Origin: Pseudovibrio ascidiaceicola
Lineage (GTDB): Bacteria > Pseudomonadota > Alphaproteobacteria > Rhizobiales > Stappiaceae
Reading direction: 5' to 3'
DNA length: 64,000 bases
Assembly (NCBI RefSeq): GCF_900114245.1
Contig: NZ_FOSK01000001.1
Location: forward strand, 806,001-870,000
Program-made: the position numbers and the translations under genes
The notes under the pieces: generated by a model
Told to the model about the DNA's origin: nothing
The model's database searches: none
Seen by the model: only the letters and a program-made list of their open reading frames with translations
In this document: positions 1 to 8,249 of the stretch, piece after piece
Layout: every line of letters starts with the position of its first letter
Numbering within the stretch: position 1 is the stretch's first letter

Positions 1-1284
1 GATATGGCCCATTGGGGCCAGATCGTGATGCTCTGCATCCTGAGCGTCAAAAAGTGACGGTGCCTCTGATTTTACCGTCAGTGTCGAATAGTGGAACTCA
101 TGTGCCCCCAAGGGGTTCAGCCAAGGGAAACCAGCAGATTTTGCGGCATCAGTTACTTTCAGCTTGCGATAGCCCAAATGCAGTTTTCTCTTCGCAAAGC
201 TGGTTTCAATCGGTAGCAAACCAAGCAGCTCATGAGATTGCCCGCTTTTATCGGTCAAGGCTTCACCAAGTACCATGTAGCCACCACACTCACCATAAAT
301 GAGTTTGCCCGCAGCTGCTGCAGATTTTAGTCCGCGCTTAAAGGTCTCTGCTTGAGACAACTGCTCTGCATGAAGTTCTGGATACCCACCACTCAGGAAG
401 ATTGCGTCAGCATCAGCAAGCGGGCCTTCGTTTGCTAACGGAGAGAAGAAGGAAAGCGTAACACCTTGCTTCTGCCAATCACTAAGCAGGTGCTCATAGT
501 TGAATGCAAAGGCAATATCCTTAGCAATCGCGATATGTTGCCCAAGCGGTGGTAAATGAGAGATGCCCGTCAGCTCTTTGTTTTCTCGGGCAGGAATAGC
601 AAGCACTTTTGCAAGGCGCATCAAAGCCGGCACATCTACACTTTCAGTAGCAACCTCGCCAGCAGCATTTAGAAATTCTTCCAAATCCTCTCGCTCACTG
701 GCTTGCACAAGTCCCAAATGGCGTTCCGGTAGTTCCAGTTTCTTAGAGCGATAAAACGCACCCAACACAATGACATTCAACGGTTCCAATGCTCGCCGCA
801 AAATGCGTTCATGACGCGGAGAACCCACACGGTTGAGAATGACACCTTTGATATGACAGTGTGGATGATACGTAAGGAAGCCATGGACAAGGGCAGCAAC
901 CGATTGCGCCTGAGACTTGCAATCCACCACGAGAATAACCGGCAGACCCAGATGAACTGCTAATTCTGCAACAGAGCCAGAGCCATCGGCAGCACCGTCA
1001 AAGAGCCCCATGGCTCCCTCAACAACCACAACGTCAGAGTGTTTTTCCTGCTCTGTGGCGTTGAGCGAAAGTTGCGCCAATGACATTGCCCAGGCGTCGT
1101 AGTTAAGGCATGGCCGCCCGGAAGCGGCGCTATGGAAAGCCGGATCAATATAATCTGGTCCCGACTTACCAGAGGCAATACGAAGCCCGGTATCACGAAG
1201 AGCACGCAACAGCGCCAGTGTAATCGTTGTCTTTCCAGACCCGGAAGACGGCGCGGCAATGACGAAACCCTTCGCAATAGTCAT
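1..1284 (-). CDS. cobB: Cobyrinate a,c-diamide synthase (partial, 3' end cut by window)
   Basis: Glutamine- and ATP-dependent amidation of the a and c side chains of (hydrogeno)cobyrinate, a cytosolic step of cobalamin synthesis. Reading the minus strand from the ATG at 1284 gives 428 open residues up to the window edge. A P-loop lies at residues 10-20 (AAPSSGSGKTT), followed by a KSGPDYIDP segment typical of CobB/CbiA. The C-terminal class I glutamine amidotransferase domain has its nucleophile Cys333 in YGECGGYM. The family is about 430-460 residues, so only a short C-terminal tail is missing. The start overlaps the cobA stop by 4 bp (ATGA), so the two are translationally coupled. CobB (aerobic, hydrogenobyrinate) and CbiA (anaerobic, cobyrinate) cannot be told apart by eye. 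The family call is very secure. Confidence 0.93.
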   Translation of the reverse strand, partial: MTIAKGFVIAAPSSGSGKTTITLALLRALRDTGLRIASGKSGPDYIDPAFHSAASGRPCLNYDAWAMSLAQLSLNATEQEKHSDVVVVEGAMGLFDGAADGSGSVAELAVHLGLPVILVVDCKSQAQSVAALVHGFLTYHPHCHIKGVILNRVGSPRHERILRRALEPLNVIVLGAFYRSKKLELPERHLGLVQASEREDLEEFLNAAGEVATESVDVPALMRLAKVLAIPARENKELTGISHLPPLGQHIAIAKDIAFAFNYEHLLSDWQKQGVTLSFFSPLANEGPLADADAIFLSGGYPELHAEQLSQAETFKRGLKSAAAAGKLIYGECGGYMVLGEALTDKSGQSHELLGLLPIETSFAKRKLHLGYRKLKVTDAAKSAGFPWLNPLGAHEFHYSTLTVKSEAPSLFDAQDAEHHDLAPMGHI

Positions 1285-2120
1285 AGGGCAGGTTCTTCTT
1301 TCATTTGAGAGGGTTGTGAGGTGCGCGCTAGAGCAGGCTCAATCCAGTTCAGTTGCTCACGCAGATTCACCACCTCACCGACGACAACAATCGCAGGCGG
1401 CTTTAAGCCACTACTTGCAATATCTTCAGCGCAAGAAGAAAGCGTTGTTTCCAGTACCTGTTGGGTCTGCTGTGTAGCATTGCAGATGACAGCAACAGGC
1501 TCGGCAGCTCGTCGGCCACCATTTATAAGCTTCTGAGTAATGAGAGAAATATGCTTCATCGCCATGTACATCACGATCACGGGTGATCCTTTGGCAAGAG
1601 CATCCCAGTCGAGCTCGTCTGGCGCAACCCCATTTTGGTCATGACCTGTAAGGAACGTAACCGCTTGATTAATCCCTCGGTGGGTAGATGGAATCCCAGC
1701 ATATGCCAGCCCGCCAACACCAGCTGTTATGCCGGGAATAATACGGAAGGGAACACCCGCATCCACCAGTGCCAGAGCTTCCTCTCCACCGCGGCCAAAC
1801 ACAAACGGGTCTCCACCTTTCAGGCGCATGACACGTTTGCCGGATTTTGCAAGTTCCACCAGCTTAATCGAGATACTTGACTGCTTGGGGGAAGGCTTGC
1901 CACCGCGCTTGCCAGCATAGATGATTTCCGCTCCGTCTCCCGCAAATTGAAGTATTCGCTCATCCACCAGTGCGTCATAGACAATGACATCCGCTTGCTG
2001 CAGGCCATTCAAAGCATGCAAGCTCAGCAGGCCGGGGTCACCAGGTCCTGCTCCAGCCAACCAAACCCATCCAGCTTCAAGCACCGGAAATTCAAAGTGG
2101 GGGAGAGAGATATCAAACAA
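1281..2120 (-). CDS. cobA: Uroporphyrinogen-III C-methyltransferase (SUMT)
   Basis: Transfers two methyl groups from SAM to uroporphyrinogen III, giving precorrin-2, the entry to cobalamin (and siroheme) synthesis. The 279-residue protein carries the SAM-binding GAGPGDP at 23-29 and the MRLKGGDPFVFGRGGEE block at 98-114, both hallmarks of SUMT. There is no CysG-type dehydrogenase/ferrochelatase domain, so this is the single-domain cobalamin type. The start is uncertain: the frame opens with a TTG at 2120, upstream codons in frame contain no ATG before a stop, and the only nearby ATG (2131) is in another frame. It is the first gene of the leftward cobA-cobB pair and is divergent from cbiD. Confidence 0.93.
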   Translation of the reverse strand: MFDISLPHFEFPVLEAGWVWLAGAGPGDPGLLSLHALNGLQQADVIVYDALVDERILQFAGDGAEIIYAGKRGGKPSPKQSSISIKLVELAKSGKRVMRLKGGDPFVFGRGGEEALALVDAGVPFRIIPGITAGVGGLAYAGIPSTHRGINQAVTFLTGHDQNGVAPDELDWDALAKGSPVIVMYMAMKHISLITQKLINGGRRAAEPVAVICNATQQTQQVLETTLSSCAEDIASSGLKPPAIVVVGEVVNLREQLNWIEPALARTSQPSQMKEEPAL

Positions 2121-2193
2121 GTGGGTCTCATGATTTATGTGATTTTGCCTAGCAATTTAATTGGAAACCAATTGGAAGTCCAAAGCCTTCTGC

Positions 2194-2221
2194 TTGGTAT
2201 ATCCCGCTAAATCTGTATAGT
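2194..2221 (+). promoter_or_regulatory. Candidate sigma70-type promoter of cbiD
   Basis: A -35-like TTGGTA (2194-2199) is followed after 16 bp by a -10-like TATAGT (2216-2221). Only six bases separate the -10 box from the cbiD ATG at 2228, so transcription would start at or next to the start codon. No Shine-Dalgarno sequence is visible. Read by eye only. Confidence 0.45.
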
Positions 2222-2227
2222 CGCCGG

Positions 2228-3346
2228 ATGGCTGAAACTGGGCAAAAAAAACTTAGAACAGGCTGGACAACAGGCGCCTGTGCAACCGCTGCGGCAAAGT
2301 CAGCGTATGCAGCTTTGTTGTCTGGAGATTTTCCGGACCCGATCAGCATCACCTTGCCTCGTGGTGATACGCCATCCTTCGCACTCGCCTTTGAAAAATT
2401 GAGTGAGAACTCTGCCTCAGCCGCCATAATCAAGGATGCTGGTGATGATCCTGATGTAACCCACGGAGCGCTCATTCAGGCCAGAGTGACCCCAAACCCA
2501 ACGATTGCCGGAATTCGCTTTATCGCTGGCTCTGGAGTTGGAACGGTCACGAAACCCGGTCTGCCGATCCCGGTTGGTGAGCCTGCAATCAACCCCGTGC
2601 CTCGTCAAATGATGACCCGTGAGCTGCAACAAGTGGCAGATGATCATGGCGTAGGTCTTGCTGTAGATGTTGAGATATCCATCCAAAATGGCGAAGAACT
2701 TGCTCAAAAGACCATGAATCCGCGCCTGGGTATTGTCGGTGGCCTTTCCGTCCTTGGTACAACAGGCATTGTCCGCCCGTTTTCCTGTGCTGCCTGGATA
2801 GCATCAATTCATCGTGGTGTAGACGTTGCGCGTGCCACTGGCTTGACCCACGTCGCAGCTGCAACAGGAGCAACCTCAGAAGATGTGCTGCGTGCCCACT
2901 ACCCTGATTTATCCGAACAGGCTTATCTTGATATGGGAGACTTCGCGGGTGGCCTGCTCAAATATCTGCGCGCGCATCCTGTTCGGAAACTAACCATCTC
3001 CGGCGGAATTGCAAAGCTGGCGAAGCTTGCACAAGGCGCTATGGACCTGCATTCAGCCCGTTCCGCAGTCGATTTCGATGCCCTCGCAGATGTGCTGGAT
3101 CATGCCGGAGCTTCGAAAGAGCTCCTTGAGGAAACAAGAGGGGCAAATTTAGTCTCTCACATCGCTCAGAAAGCTGCTGCTGAAAGCATTCATATGGGGG
3201 AGGTCATAGCGCAGAGAGCACAGCGTGCGGCCTTAAACATTCTTTGCGGAGCTCCAGTGAGTGTCGAGATTATCGTGGTCGATCGGCAAGGTCAGGTATT
3301 GGGTCATGTCCCTGTGAAAGAACCTGCAAAACTGGAGCAGTTTTGA
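2228..3346 (+). CDS. cbiD: Cobalt-precorrin-5B C1-methyltransferase
   Basis: CbiD methylates C1 of the corrin ring during ring contraction in cobalamin synthesis, using SAM, in the cytosol. The 372-residue protein has the family N-terminus RTGWTTGACATAAAK (10-24) and the GSGVGTVTKPG/GEPAINPVPR block at 101-125, which are diagnostic. Its length matches the family. The start at ATG 2228 has no clear ribosome-binding site and sits just after a good -10 box, so the message may be leaderless. The stop overlaps the next start (TGATG), coupling it to cobK. CbiD is the C1 methyltransferase of the anaerobic branch; the aerobic counterpart CobF is not in view. Confidence 0.94.
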   Translation: MAETGQKKLRTGWTTGACATAAAKSAYAALLSGDFPDPISITLPRGDTPSFALAFEKLSENSASAAIIKDAGDDPDVTHGALIQARVTPNPTIAGIRFIAGSGVGTVTKPGLPIPVGEPAINPVPRQMMTRELQQVADDHGVGLAVDVEISIQNGEELAQKTMNPRLGIVGGLSVLGTTGIVRPFSCAAWIASIHRGVDVARATGLTHVAAATGATSEDVLRAHYPDLSEQAYLDMGDFAGGLLKYLRAHPVRKLTISGGIAKLAKLAQGAMDLHSARSAVDFDALADVLDHAGASKELLEETRGANLVSHIAQKAAAESIHMGEVIAQRAQRAALNILCGAPVSVEIIVVDRQGQVLGHVPVKEPAKLEQF

Positions 3347-4122
3347 TGTCGGAGAAGTCCAAAATCCTCGTGCTCGCAGGCACACGAGAAGCCAGAAAGC
3401 TGATTGGTGTGTTGGTTGCAAATACCGAGTACGAAGTCATCGCGTCACTCGCGGGAATAACTAAAAATCCAGCAGATCTGTCAGTGACGACACGAACCGG
3501 AGGCTTTGGTGGTGCAGATGGTCTCTCAAACTACCTGCAAACTCAGGGCATTGCTGCCGTCGTCGACGCAACCCACCCGTATGCTGCTCAAATATCCCGC
3601 AATGCGGTCGAAGCAACAAGACATCTTGCGATTCCGTTGCTCCGTTTTGAACGAGCTGCTTGGGAGCAAACCAATGATGATATTTGGTATTTTGCAGATA
3701 ACGTAATCGCGGCAGTGAACCTTATTCCACCCAACGCAAAGGTCTTTTTTGCTGCCAGTGCCAAGATTGCTGCACCGCTGAAACAGCGCCCAGATCTGAC
3801 TTTTGTAATCCGTACTTTAAAAGGCCCGAGTGATAGTGAAGTGCTTCCAAACGCGGAGTACATTGAAGGACTGCCCAATGAAAGCTGGCTCGAAGAGACC
3901 GAGCTTTTCAAGGTGCTGAAAGTAGACTGGCTCATCAGCAAAAACAGCGGTGGATCAGCATCCTACGGTAAAGTAAGGGCCGCTCGTGAGCTACAGATAC
4001 CTGTTGCAATGCTCAAGCGCCCAGAGCTACCCAACGGCATTTTGTGTGCGTCGATTGATGAGGTACTGAAGACCTTAAAGGCTTGCGTGCAAAATGCGCA
4101 GCACTGCAAAACTACTCTTTAG
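3346..4122 (+). CDS. cobK: Precorrin-6A reductase
   Basis: NAD(P)H-dependent reduction of (cobalt-)precorrin-6A to 6B in cobalamin synthesis. The start chosen is ATG 3346, overlapping the cbiD stop by one base; the frame is open further upstream, but that stretch lies inside cbiD. The resulting 258 residues match the CobK/CbiJ family length. Family motifs are GTREA (12-16), GGFGG (52-56) and DATHPYAAQIS (74-84). The C-terminus carries a Lys-Asn-Ser-Gly-Gly segment common in the family. Its 3' end overlaps the convergent cytochrome b561 gene by 11 bp. CobK and CbiJ are homologous, so the name follows the aerobic convention only. Confidence 0.93.
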   Translation: MSEKSKILVLAGTREARKLIGVLVANTEYEVIASLAGITKNPADLSVTTRTGGFGGADGLSNYLQTQGIAAVVDATHPYAAQISRNAVEATRHLAIPLLRFERAAWEQTNDDIWYFADNVIAAVNLIPPNAKVFFAASAKIAAPLKQRPDLTFVIRTLKGPSDSEVLPNAEYIEGLPNESWLEETELFKVLKVDWLISKNSGGSASYGKVRAARELQIPVAMLKRPELPNGILCASIDEVLKTLKACVQNAQHCKTTL

Positions 4123-4669
4123 GCTTCTGGTAGGGCGCCGTTGTCATCCGCTCAATAATTCCATCTTTAGCGATAAGCCAGTGATAGAGCGCACCCAAAA
4201 TGTGAAGCGTGATCAACCATGCAAACACAACACCAACAGTCGCGTGGAAATCCAGAACGCTTTCTGAAGCTGGACGATTTTGTGGAACGATACTCGGCAG
4301 ATCAAACAAGCCAAAAAATGGCATAGGTGCTCCGTAAAGAGAGAGCCCTATCCAGCCCAGGATCGGGTTTGCAATCAGTACGAGATAGAGCAACCCGTGT
4401 ACTGAACGTGAGACGATCCGAAGCACTGGTGCAAGGGAGGCAGGCGGTGGCGGAGCGGGAGTGATCCAATGTTGGAGAAGGCGCAAAACCACAAGCAGGA
4501 AGAGCAGGATACCGATGCTTTTGTGGTAGAAATAGAGCGTATTCTGAAGGGCACCAGGTCCCAGGTCCGTCATCACTAGTCCCATCGGAACCATGATTAA
4601 GACCAGAATGGCGACGATCCAATGATACGTCTTTGCCATGACTGAATACCCGGCAACTTGATAGGCCAT
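4112..4669 (-). CDS. Cytochrome b561 family protein
   Basis: Di-heme b-type integral membrane cytochrome, likely passing electrons between a quinone pool and a periplasmic or membrane partner. The 185 residues contain four hydrophobic segments (about 15-35, 48-66, 90-112, 143-166). Candidate axial ligands are His16 (KTYHW), His49 (YFYHKS), His142 (DFHAT) and His156 (TLHILG), the usual four-His pattern of bacterial b561. The start is ATG 4669; an internal Met11 (MAKTYHW) is an alternative. It stands alone on the minus strand, convergent with cobK, and shows no obvious link to cobalamin synthesis. A superoxide:ubiquinone oxidoreductase role, as reported for some CybB proteins, is possible but not shown here. 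Confidence 0.9.
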   Translation of the reverse strand: MAYQVAGYSVMAKTYHWIVAILVLIMVPMGLVMTDLGPGALQNTLYFYHKSIGILLFLLVVLRLLQHWITPAPPPPASLAPVLRIVSRSVHGLLYLVLIANPILGWIGLSLYGAPMPFFGLFDLPSIVPQNRPASESVLDFHATVGVVFAWLITLHILGALYHWLIAKDGIIERMTTAPYQKPKE

Positions 4670-4806
4670 GCTCTATTCTCCTGATAATCCCAGAGGATCC
4701 TGAAGAGCCCCTGCAATCTCCTGATCGACAGATTAATCAAGGTTCGTTACCACTAGGCTAACCTTAGGTGAGGTGAGCTGTGAACTCGGTAAAACAAGGG
4801 GGCTTG

Positions 4807-5634
4807 ATGGACAGGGGCCACACAACACCAATACATCTGCAAGATCATCCGAATAATTCTCAGTTGACCTGCGAAAAGCCACTGGAACAACCTCCGGGCA
4901 TTTTGTCTCCGGAAGAATGGCAGGAGGTTTTGGCAGCCTCAGTGGAGAGGCGTGCGCCGGACCTGCAAGGCTATGGCAGTCTGTTCGCACCTCTTTGCAT
5001 GGGGCAAAAGCAGTTCGTTATTGGTCAGCTGGGGCAGTCAGTTGATGGACGCATTGCAACGGTCACCGGAGACTCCAATTATGTGAGTTGCTCTGAAGCG
5101 CTGATCCATCTTCACCGCCTACGGGCACTATGTGATGCTGTTGTGGTGGGTGTGGGAACAGCGGTTGCGGACAACCCTCAGCTCACGGTCAGGCATGTCA
5201 GTGGGCGCCACCCCGCACGCATTGTCATCGACCCTTATGGCCGTATGCCGCGCGACAGTACGCTTCTGCAGGATACGAATGCACGCCGCATTGTGATTAC
5301 GCGAACAGATGCTCATGCGCGTTACCCTGATGGAGTGGAATGCCTCCAGCTACAACCGAATTCAAAAGGTCGCCTGTCCTGTGCCGAAATTCGGCATGCG
5401 TTGCGGGATTTTCGATGCATCCTCATTGAAGGTGGTGCTTGGACGCTGTCTCGTTTTATTGAGCTGAAAATGATTGATCGTCTTCACTTGATGATCGCAC
5501 CGTTGATCATCGGATCAGGACCAAGAGGTCTTCAGTTGCCTGCGATTGATTATCTCGCACAAGCTATTCGTCCCGATGTCACGTGGCATCCTTTGGGTGT
5601 TGATATGCTGGCAGATCTGAGCTTGAACAATTAA
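4807..5634 (+). CDS. RibD C-terminal-domain reductase (dihydrofolate reductase-like fold)
   Basis: NADPH-dependent reductase of the RibD_C/DHFR-like fold, which in riboflavin synthesis reduces the ribosylamino group of a pyrimidine intermediate. The domain starts near residue 68 with SVDGRIA (78-84), then GVGTAVADNP (115-124) and EGGAW near 208-212, the usual cofactor and substrate motifs. The N-terminal deaminase domain of full RibD is absent and replaced by about 65 residues with no recognised domain. Start choice: ATG 4807 follows AAGGGGG; an in-frame GTG at 4780 behind AGGTGAG would add nine residues. With no riboflavin genes adjacent, and a PTPS-like enzyme nearby, it more likely serves a side pathway on a pteridine or pyrimidine. 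The exact substrate is unknown. Confidence 0.85.
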   Translation: MDRGHTTPIHLQDHPNNSQLTCEKPLEQPPGILSPEEWQEVLAASVERRAPDLQGYGSLFAPLCMGQKQFVIGQLGQSVDGRIATVTGDSNYVSCSEALIHLHRLRALCDAVVVGVGTAVADNPQLTVRHVSGRHPARIVIDPYGRMPRDSTLLQDTNARRIVITRTDAHARYPDGVECLQLQPNSKGRLSCAEIRHALRDFRCILIEGGAWTLSRFIELKMIDRLHLMIAPLIIGSGPRGLQLPAIDYLAQAIRPDVTWHPLGVDMLADLSLNN

Positions 5635-5718
5635 CTTTTGCGGTGAGTTGAAAAGCATTTCCTTTCGCCAATAACTACTCGTATAAACTTGCGTGAATTT
5701 CCGAACAAGGACACACGC

Positions 5719-6288
5719 ATGCCAGAGCTCATCAGACGCACCACCCTTTTGGAAGCTAAAGGGCGGATTGAGGAAGTTGAAGTGCGTGTTGTTCACGAGG
5801 ATGGGCGCGAGCACATCACAACAGATCCGGTTTGGGTTTACGGTGATTCAATCGCTGTGCTGGCTTATGACCCCCACGCGAAAACAGTCCTGCTCGTCAA
5901 GCAACTTCGTGTAGCGCCCTACATCATGGAGGAAGAGATTATCCTGGAGGCATGCGCAGGCGGAATCGAGATCAGCGATCTATCGATCGAAGAAGCATGT
6001 GTACGTGAAGCTCAGGAAGAACTCGGCTGTCAGCTCACCAATCTCAACAAGATTGCGAATGTCTTCATCAATCCCGCACGTCTTGCCGAGCGGGCGCATT
6101 TCTTCCTCGCTGAATACACATCCGGTGATCTAAATATCGAAGGTCGTGATCTGGATGAAGATGAGGATATTGAAGTTGTCGAGTTGTCATTCCAAGAATT
6201 GCATAGGCTCTACGACAAACAGGAAATTCGCTGCCCACGCCTCTTCATGCTCACACAGGCATTGATGTTGAAGAATGTAGGCCTCTAA
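5719..6288 (+). CDS. Nudix hydrolase (NudK/ADP-ribose pyrophosphatase-like)
   Basis: Metal-dependent hydrolysis of a nucleoside diphosphate linked to another moiety, such as ADP-ribose or a sugar nucleotide; cytosolic. The start is ATG 5719, nine bases after AAGGA; a TTG ten codons upstream is less likely. The 189-residue protein contains a Nudix box ending in VREAQEELGC (about 96-105), with the metal-binding R-E-x-x-E-E core intact. The first half of the box is less regular: the expected Glu eight residues before that Arg is Leu, with Glu-Glu nearer. The PAG-like CAGGIEIS lead-in and overall layout resemble NudK-type enzymes. It follows the RibD-like gene with an 84 bp gap and may be co-transcribed. 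Confidence 0.88.
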   Translation: MPELIRRTTLLEAKGRIEEVEVRVVHEDGREHITTDPVWVYGDSIAVLAYDPHAKTVLLVKQLRVAPYIMEEEIILEACAGGIEISDLSIEEACVREAQEELGCQLTNLNKIANVFINPARLAERAHFFLAEYTSGDLNIEGRDLDEDEDIEVVELSFQELHRLYDKQEIRCPRLFMLTQALMLKNVGL

Positions 6289-6321
6289 TTAAGGGCGCTG
6301 GGAGTGTTGGCCTTCATGCTC

Positions 6322-7143
6322 TCAATGAGGAGGGAGGCCTACAATATCAACGTGCCCGACTTGTAATTGTGACTTGCCTTTGCCAAGGGCTGCTAGACGA
6401 TATTCCAGCCAGTCATCTACGATTGCATCAGATACCCCAACTTCGCGTGCTGCCTCGGCCCAGCCCTTAATCAGCTCCAGCTGCAAAGCATCATCTTCAG
6501 GTGCACAGACCCAGTCAGAGCGTCCAGTAAAGCAGGTGTAACCTGCTTTAAGTAAGCGCTCACGAGCATGAAACCCACCAAGTGGCCCTAGCGCGGAGCC
6601 AAACCCTTTATCAGTTGCTTGATGCTGATTGAATGCCCGCTGAATAAGACGGTCTGTTGGGTGGTGTGGTTTGCTTAGCAGGATACCGTTGTACGAAAGC
6701 CCTGCAAGAAACGGAAGCTTTAGCTGACGCATACGGGCAACAAAGCTATCCAACCAATTTGCACTCACAAGATCCAGAAAGGCTGAAGTAACAACCCCAT
6801 GATGCCCTTCCAGAATATCCAGTGACCCGGTATCAGTCAGCTCGCAAACATCTGTTTTCGTTCTCGTATGAGGTAACGGAGGAGAGATGCGTTTTGCAAC
6901 TTTTAGAAGTTCGGGATCGTTGTCGATCAGTAACCACACCTGCTCCCTGTTTGAATCAATGTGCTCTGCTAGATCTTGCAGAAAGGAGCCCGTTCCAGCG
7001 CCCACATCAATGAGCCGGAGCGGGCCACCCTTAGGAGCATGCTCTACCAACCAGCTACAGAACTTTTTCATGACGTCTTTGTTGCGCGCACGTCGGTCTG
7101 CTTTGCGGCGTAATGAGAGCCATTCAGAGGAAAATCCACTCAC
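6322..7143 (-). CDS. Class I SAM-dependent methyltransferase
   Basis: Last gene of a leftward four-gene operon. GTG 7143 is preferred as start because GGAGG lies seven bases upstream and it overlaps the glycosyltransferase stop by 4 bp (GTGA); a TTG seven codons further up (7164) has no such support. The 273-residue protein shows the SAM-binding motif I LIDVGAGTGSFL near residues 44-55 and an acidic end of beta-2 (LLIDND). No N-terminal signal or membrane segment is seen, so it is cytosolic. The substrate is not evident. The neighbours suggest methylation of the glycosylated product made by this operon, which is inference. Confidence 0.85.
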   Translation of the reverse strand: MSGFSSEWLSLRRKADRRARNKDVMKKFCSWLVEHAPKGGPLRLIDVGAGTGSFLQDLAEHIDSNREQVWLLIDNDPELLKVAKRISPPLPHTRTKTDVCELTDTGSLDILEGHHGVVTSAFLDLVSANWLDSFVARMRQLKLPFLAGLSYNGILLSKPHHPTDRLIQRAFNQHQATDKGFGSALGPLGGFHARERLLKAGYTCFTGRSDWVCAPEDDALQLELIKGWAEAAREVGVSDAIVDDWLEYRLAALGKGKSQLQVGHVDIVGLPPH

Positions 7144-8249
7144 CTGTGAGCCTCCAATGTGCAAGCAAAGGCTTTTGCGCTGTCACTCCATTCTGGCAAC
7201 GCACGAGCAGCAGCAAGGGCTCCAGTTGAAAGTTGAGAGCGTAAATCTTTGTTTTGAAGAAGTGTTTCAATGGCTTTGCTTAGAGCTAGAGGGTCGCCCG
7301 CACCAACATGAAAACCGGCTGTAGGTGGAACTGTCGACGCGACAGCTCCTTCGCCACTCGCAATAATTGGGAGCCCAAAACTCATAGCCTCCGCAAAAGC
7401 CATCCCGTATCCCTCATAGTATGTGGGGAGTACAAAGATGTCAGCTGACTGATAGAACCCGGTCAATTCAGCTTTAGGAATGCCTCCATGAACGCGAATG
7501 CGATCAGTAAGATCATGGCGTTTGATCTGTGATCGCACTTGGCTCGCATATTCCGGATCAAACCGTGTTTCTCCAATAAGATCCAGATGCCAGTCCAGGT
7601 GCTTCAATTGACCCAGTGCTTCCACTAAGTGCAGTTGCCCTTTTCGCGGTACCAACGAACCTACACAAAGCAGCTTTGGGGTTGCCAGAGTTTCCCTTGG
7701 GGTTACAGTGATCTCCGCAGAAGTTGGTCGATCGATACCCGGTAGGACAATGCTGATCTTCTCCGTTGGAACGTTCATTTGAGAGACAAGCGTCTTCTGT
7801 GTTGAAGGACTGGTCACAATCACATGTTTTGCGAATGTAAGAGCTTCCGTCTCTGCCGTGCGGAGTACTTTCGCCAGTTGAGGTTCGATCCCACTTTCCA
7901 GAAACAGTGGGTGGTGAACCAATGCAATGAGGCCAGAGCGTTCAGCGATACGTTGCGCTAAGTCGGGTGAAGTCCCAAGCACCAAACCATCCACGATGAT
8001 CAAAGCTGAGTGCTCAATTTCATCAACGGCTTCAAGTGCTAGTTTTTTGTCGGCCTCAGATGGGACCGGGTAGGTACCCTCAAGGCTAATGAGTGAGACA
8101 TTCCAGTCGTGTTTCTGCAGTCCTCGAATGATTTCACGATCATACCGATAACCACCTGTTGGCGTGTTCAGATCGCCCGGAAAGACAAAATAGCAAGATC
8201 TGGCAGTTGCTTCTGCTGTCTGGCCTGAAGAAGGATGTAAATTACTCAT
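7140..8249 (-). CDS. Glycosyltransferase family 4 (GT-B fold)
   Basis: Retaining glycosyltransferase using a nucleotide-activated sugar; 369 residues, no membrane segment. The C-terminal Rossmann half begins near LLCVGSLVPRKGQ, and the donor-binding loop EGYGMAFAEAMSFGLPII has the conserved E-x7-E of GT4. The N-terminal half holds a GGYRYDREI segment, as in other GT4 proteins. ATG 8249 overlaps the upstream PTPS-like stop by 8 bp, and its own stop overlaps the methyltransferase start by 4 bp, so translation of the three genes is coupled. The acceptor is unknown; coupling to a T-fold enzyme suggests a small cytosolic acceptor rather than a cell-wall polymer. Confidence 0.88.
   Translation of the reverse strand: MSNLHPSSGQTAEATARSCYFVFPGDLNTPTGGYRYDREIIRGLQKHDWNVSLISLEGTYPVPSEADKKLALEAVDEIEHSALIIVDGLVLGTSPDLAQRIAERSGLIALVHHPLFLESGIEPQLAKVLRTAETEALTFAKHVIVTSPSTQKTLVSQMNVPTEKISIVLPGIDRPTSAEITVTPRETLATPKLLCVGSLVPRKGQLHLVEALGQLKHLDWHLDLIGETRFDPEYASQVRSQIKRHDLTDRIRVHGGIPKAELTGFYQSADIFVLPTYYEGYGMAFAEAMSFGLPIIASGEGAVASTVPPTAGFHVGAGDPLALSKAIETLLQNKDLRSQLSTGALAAARALPEWSDSAKAFACTLEAHR

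Noticed and set aside
2121-2227. Cobalamin riboswitch between cobA and cbiD
   Set aside because: The divergent spacer is only 107 bp and no B12-box-like sequence is seen; too short for the full fold.
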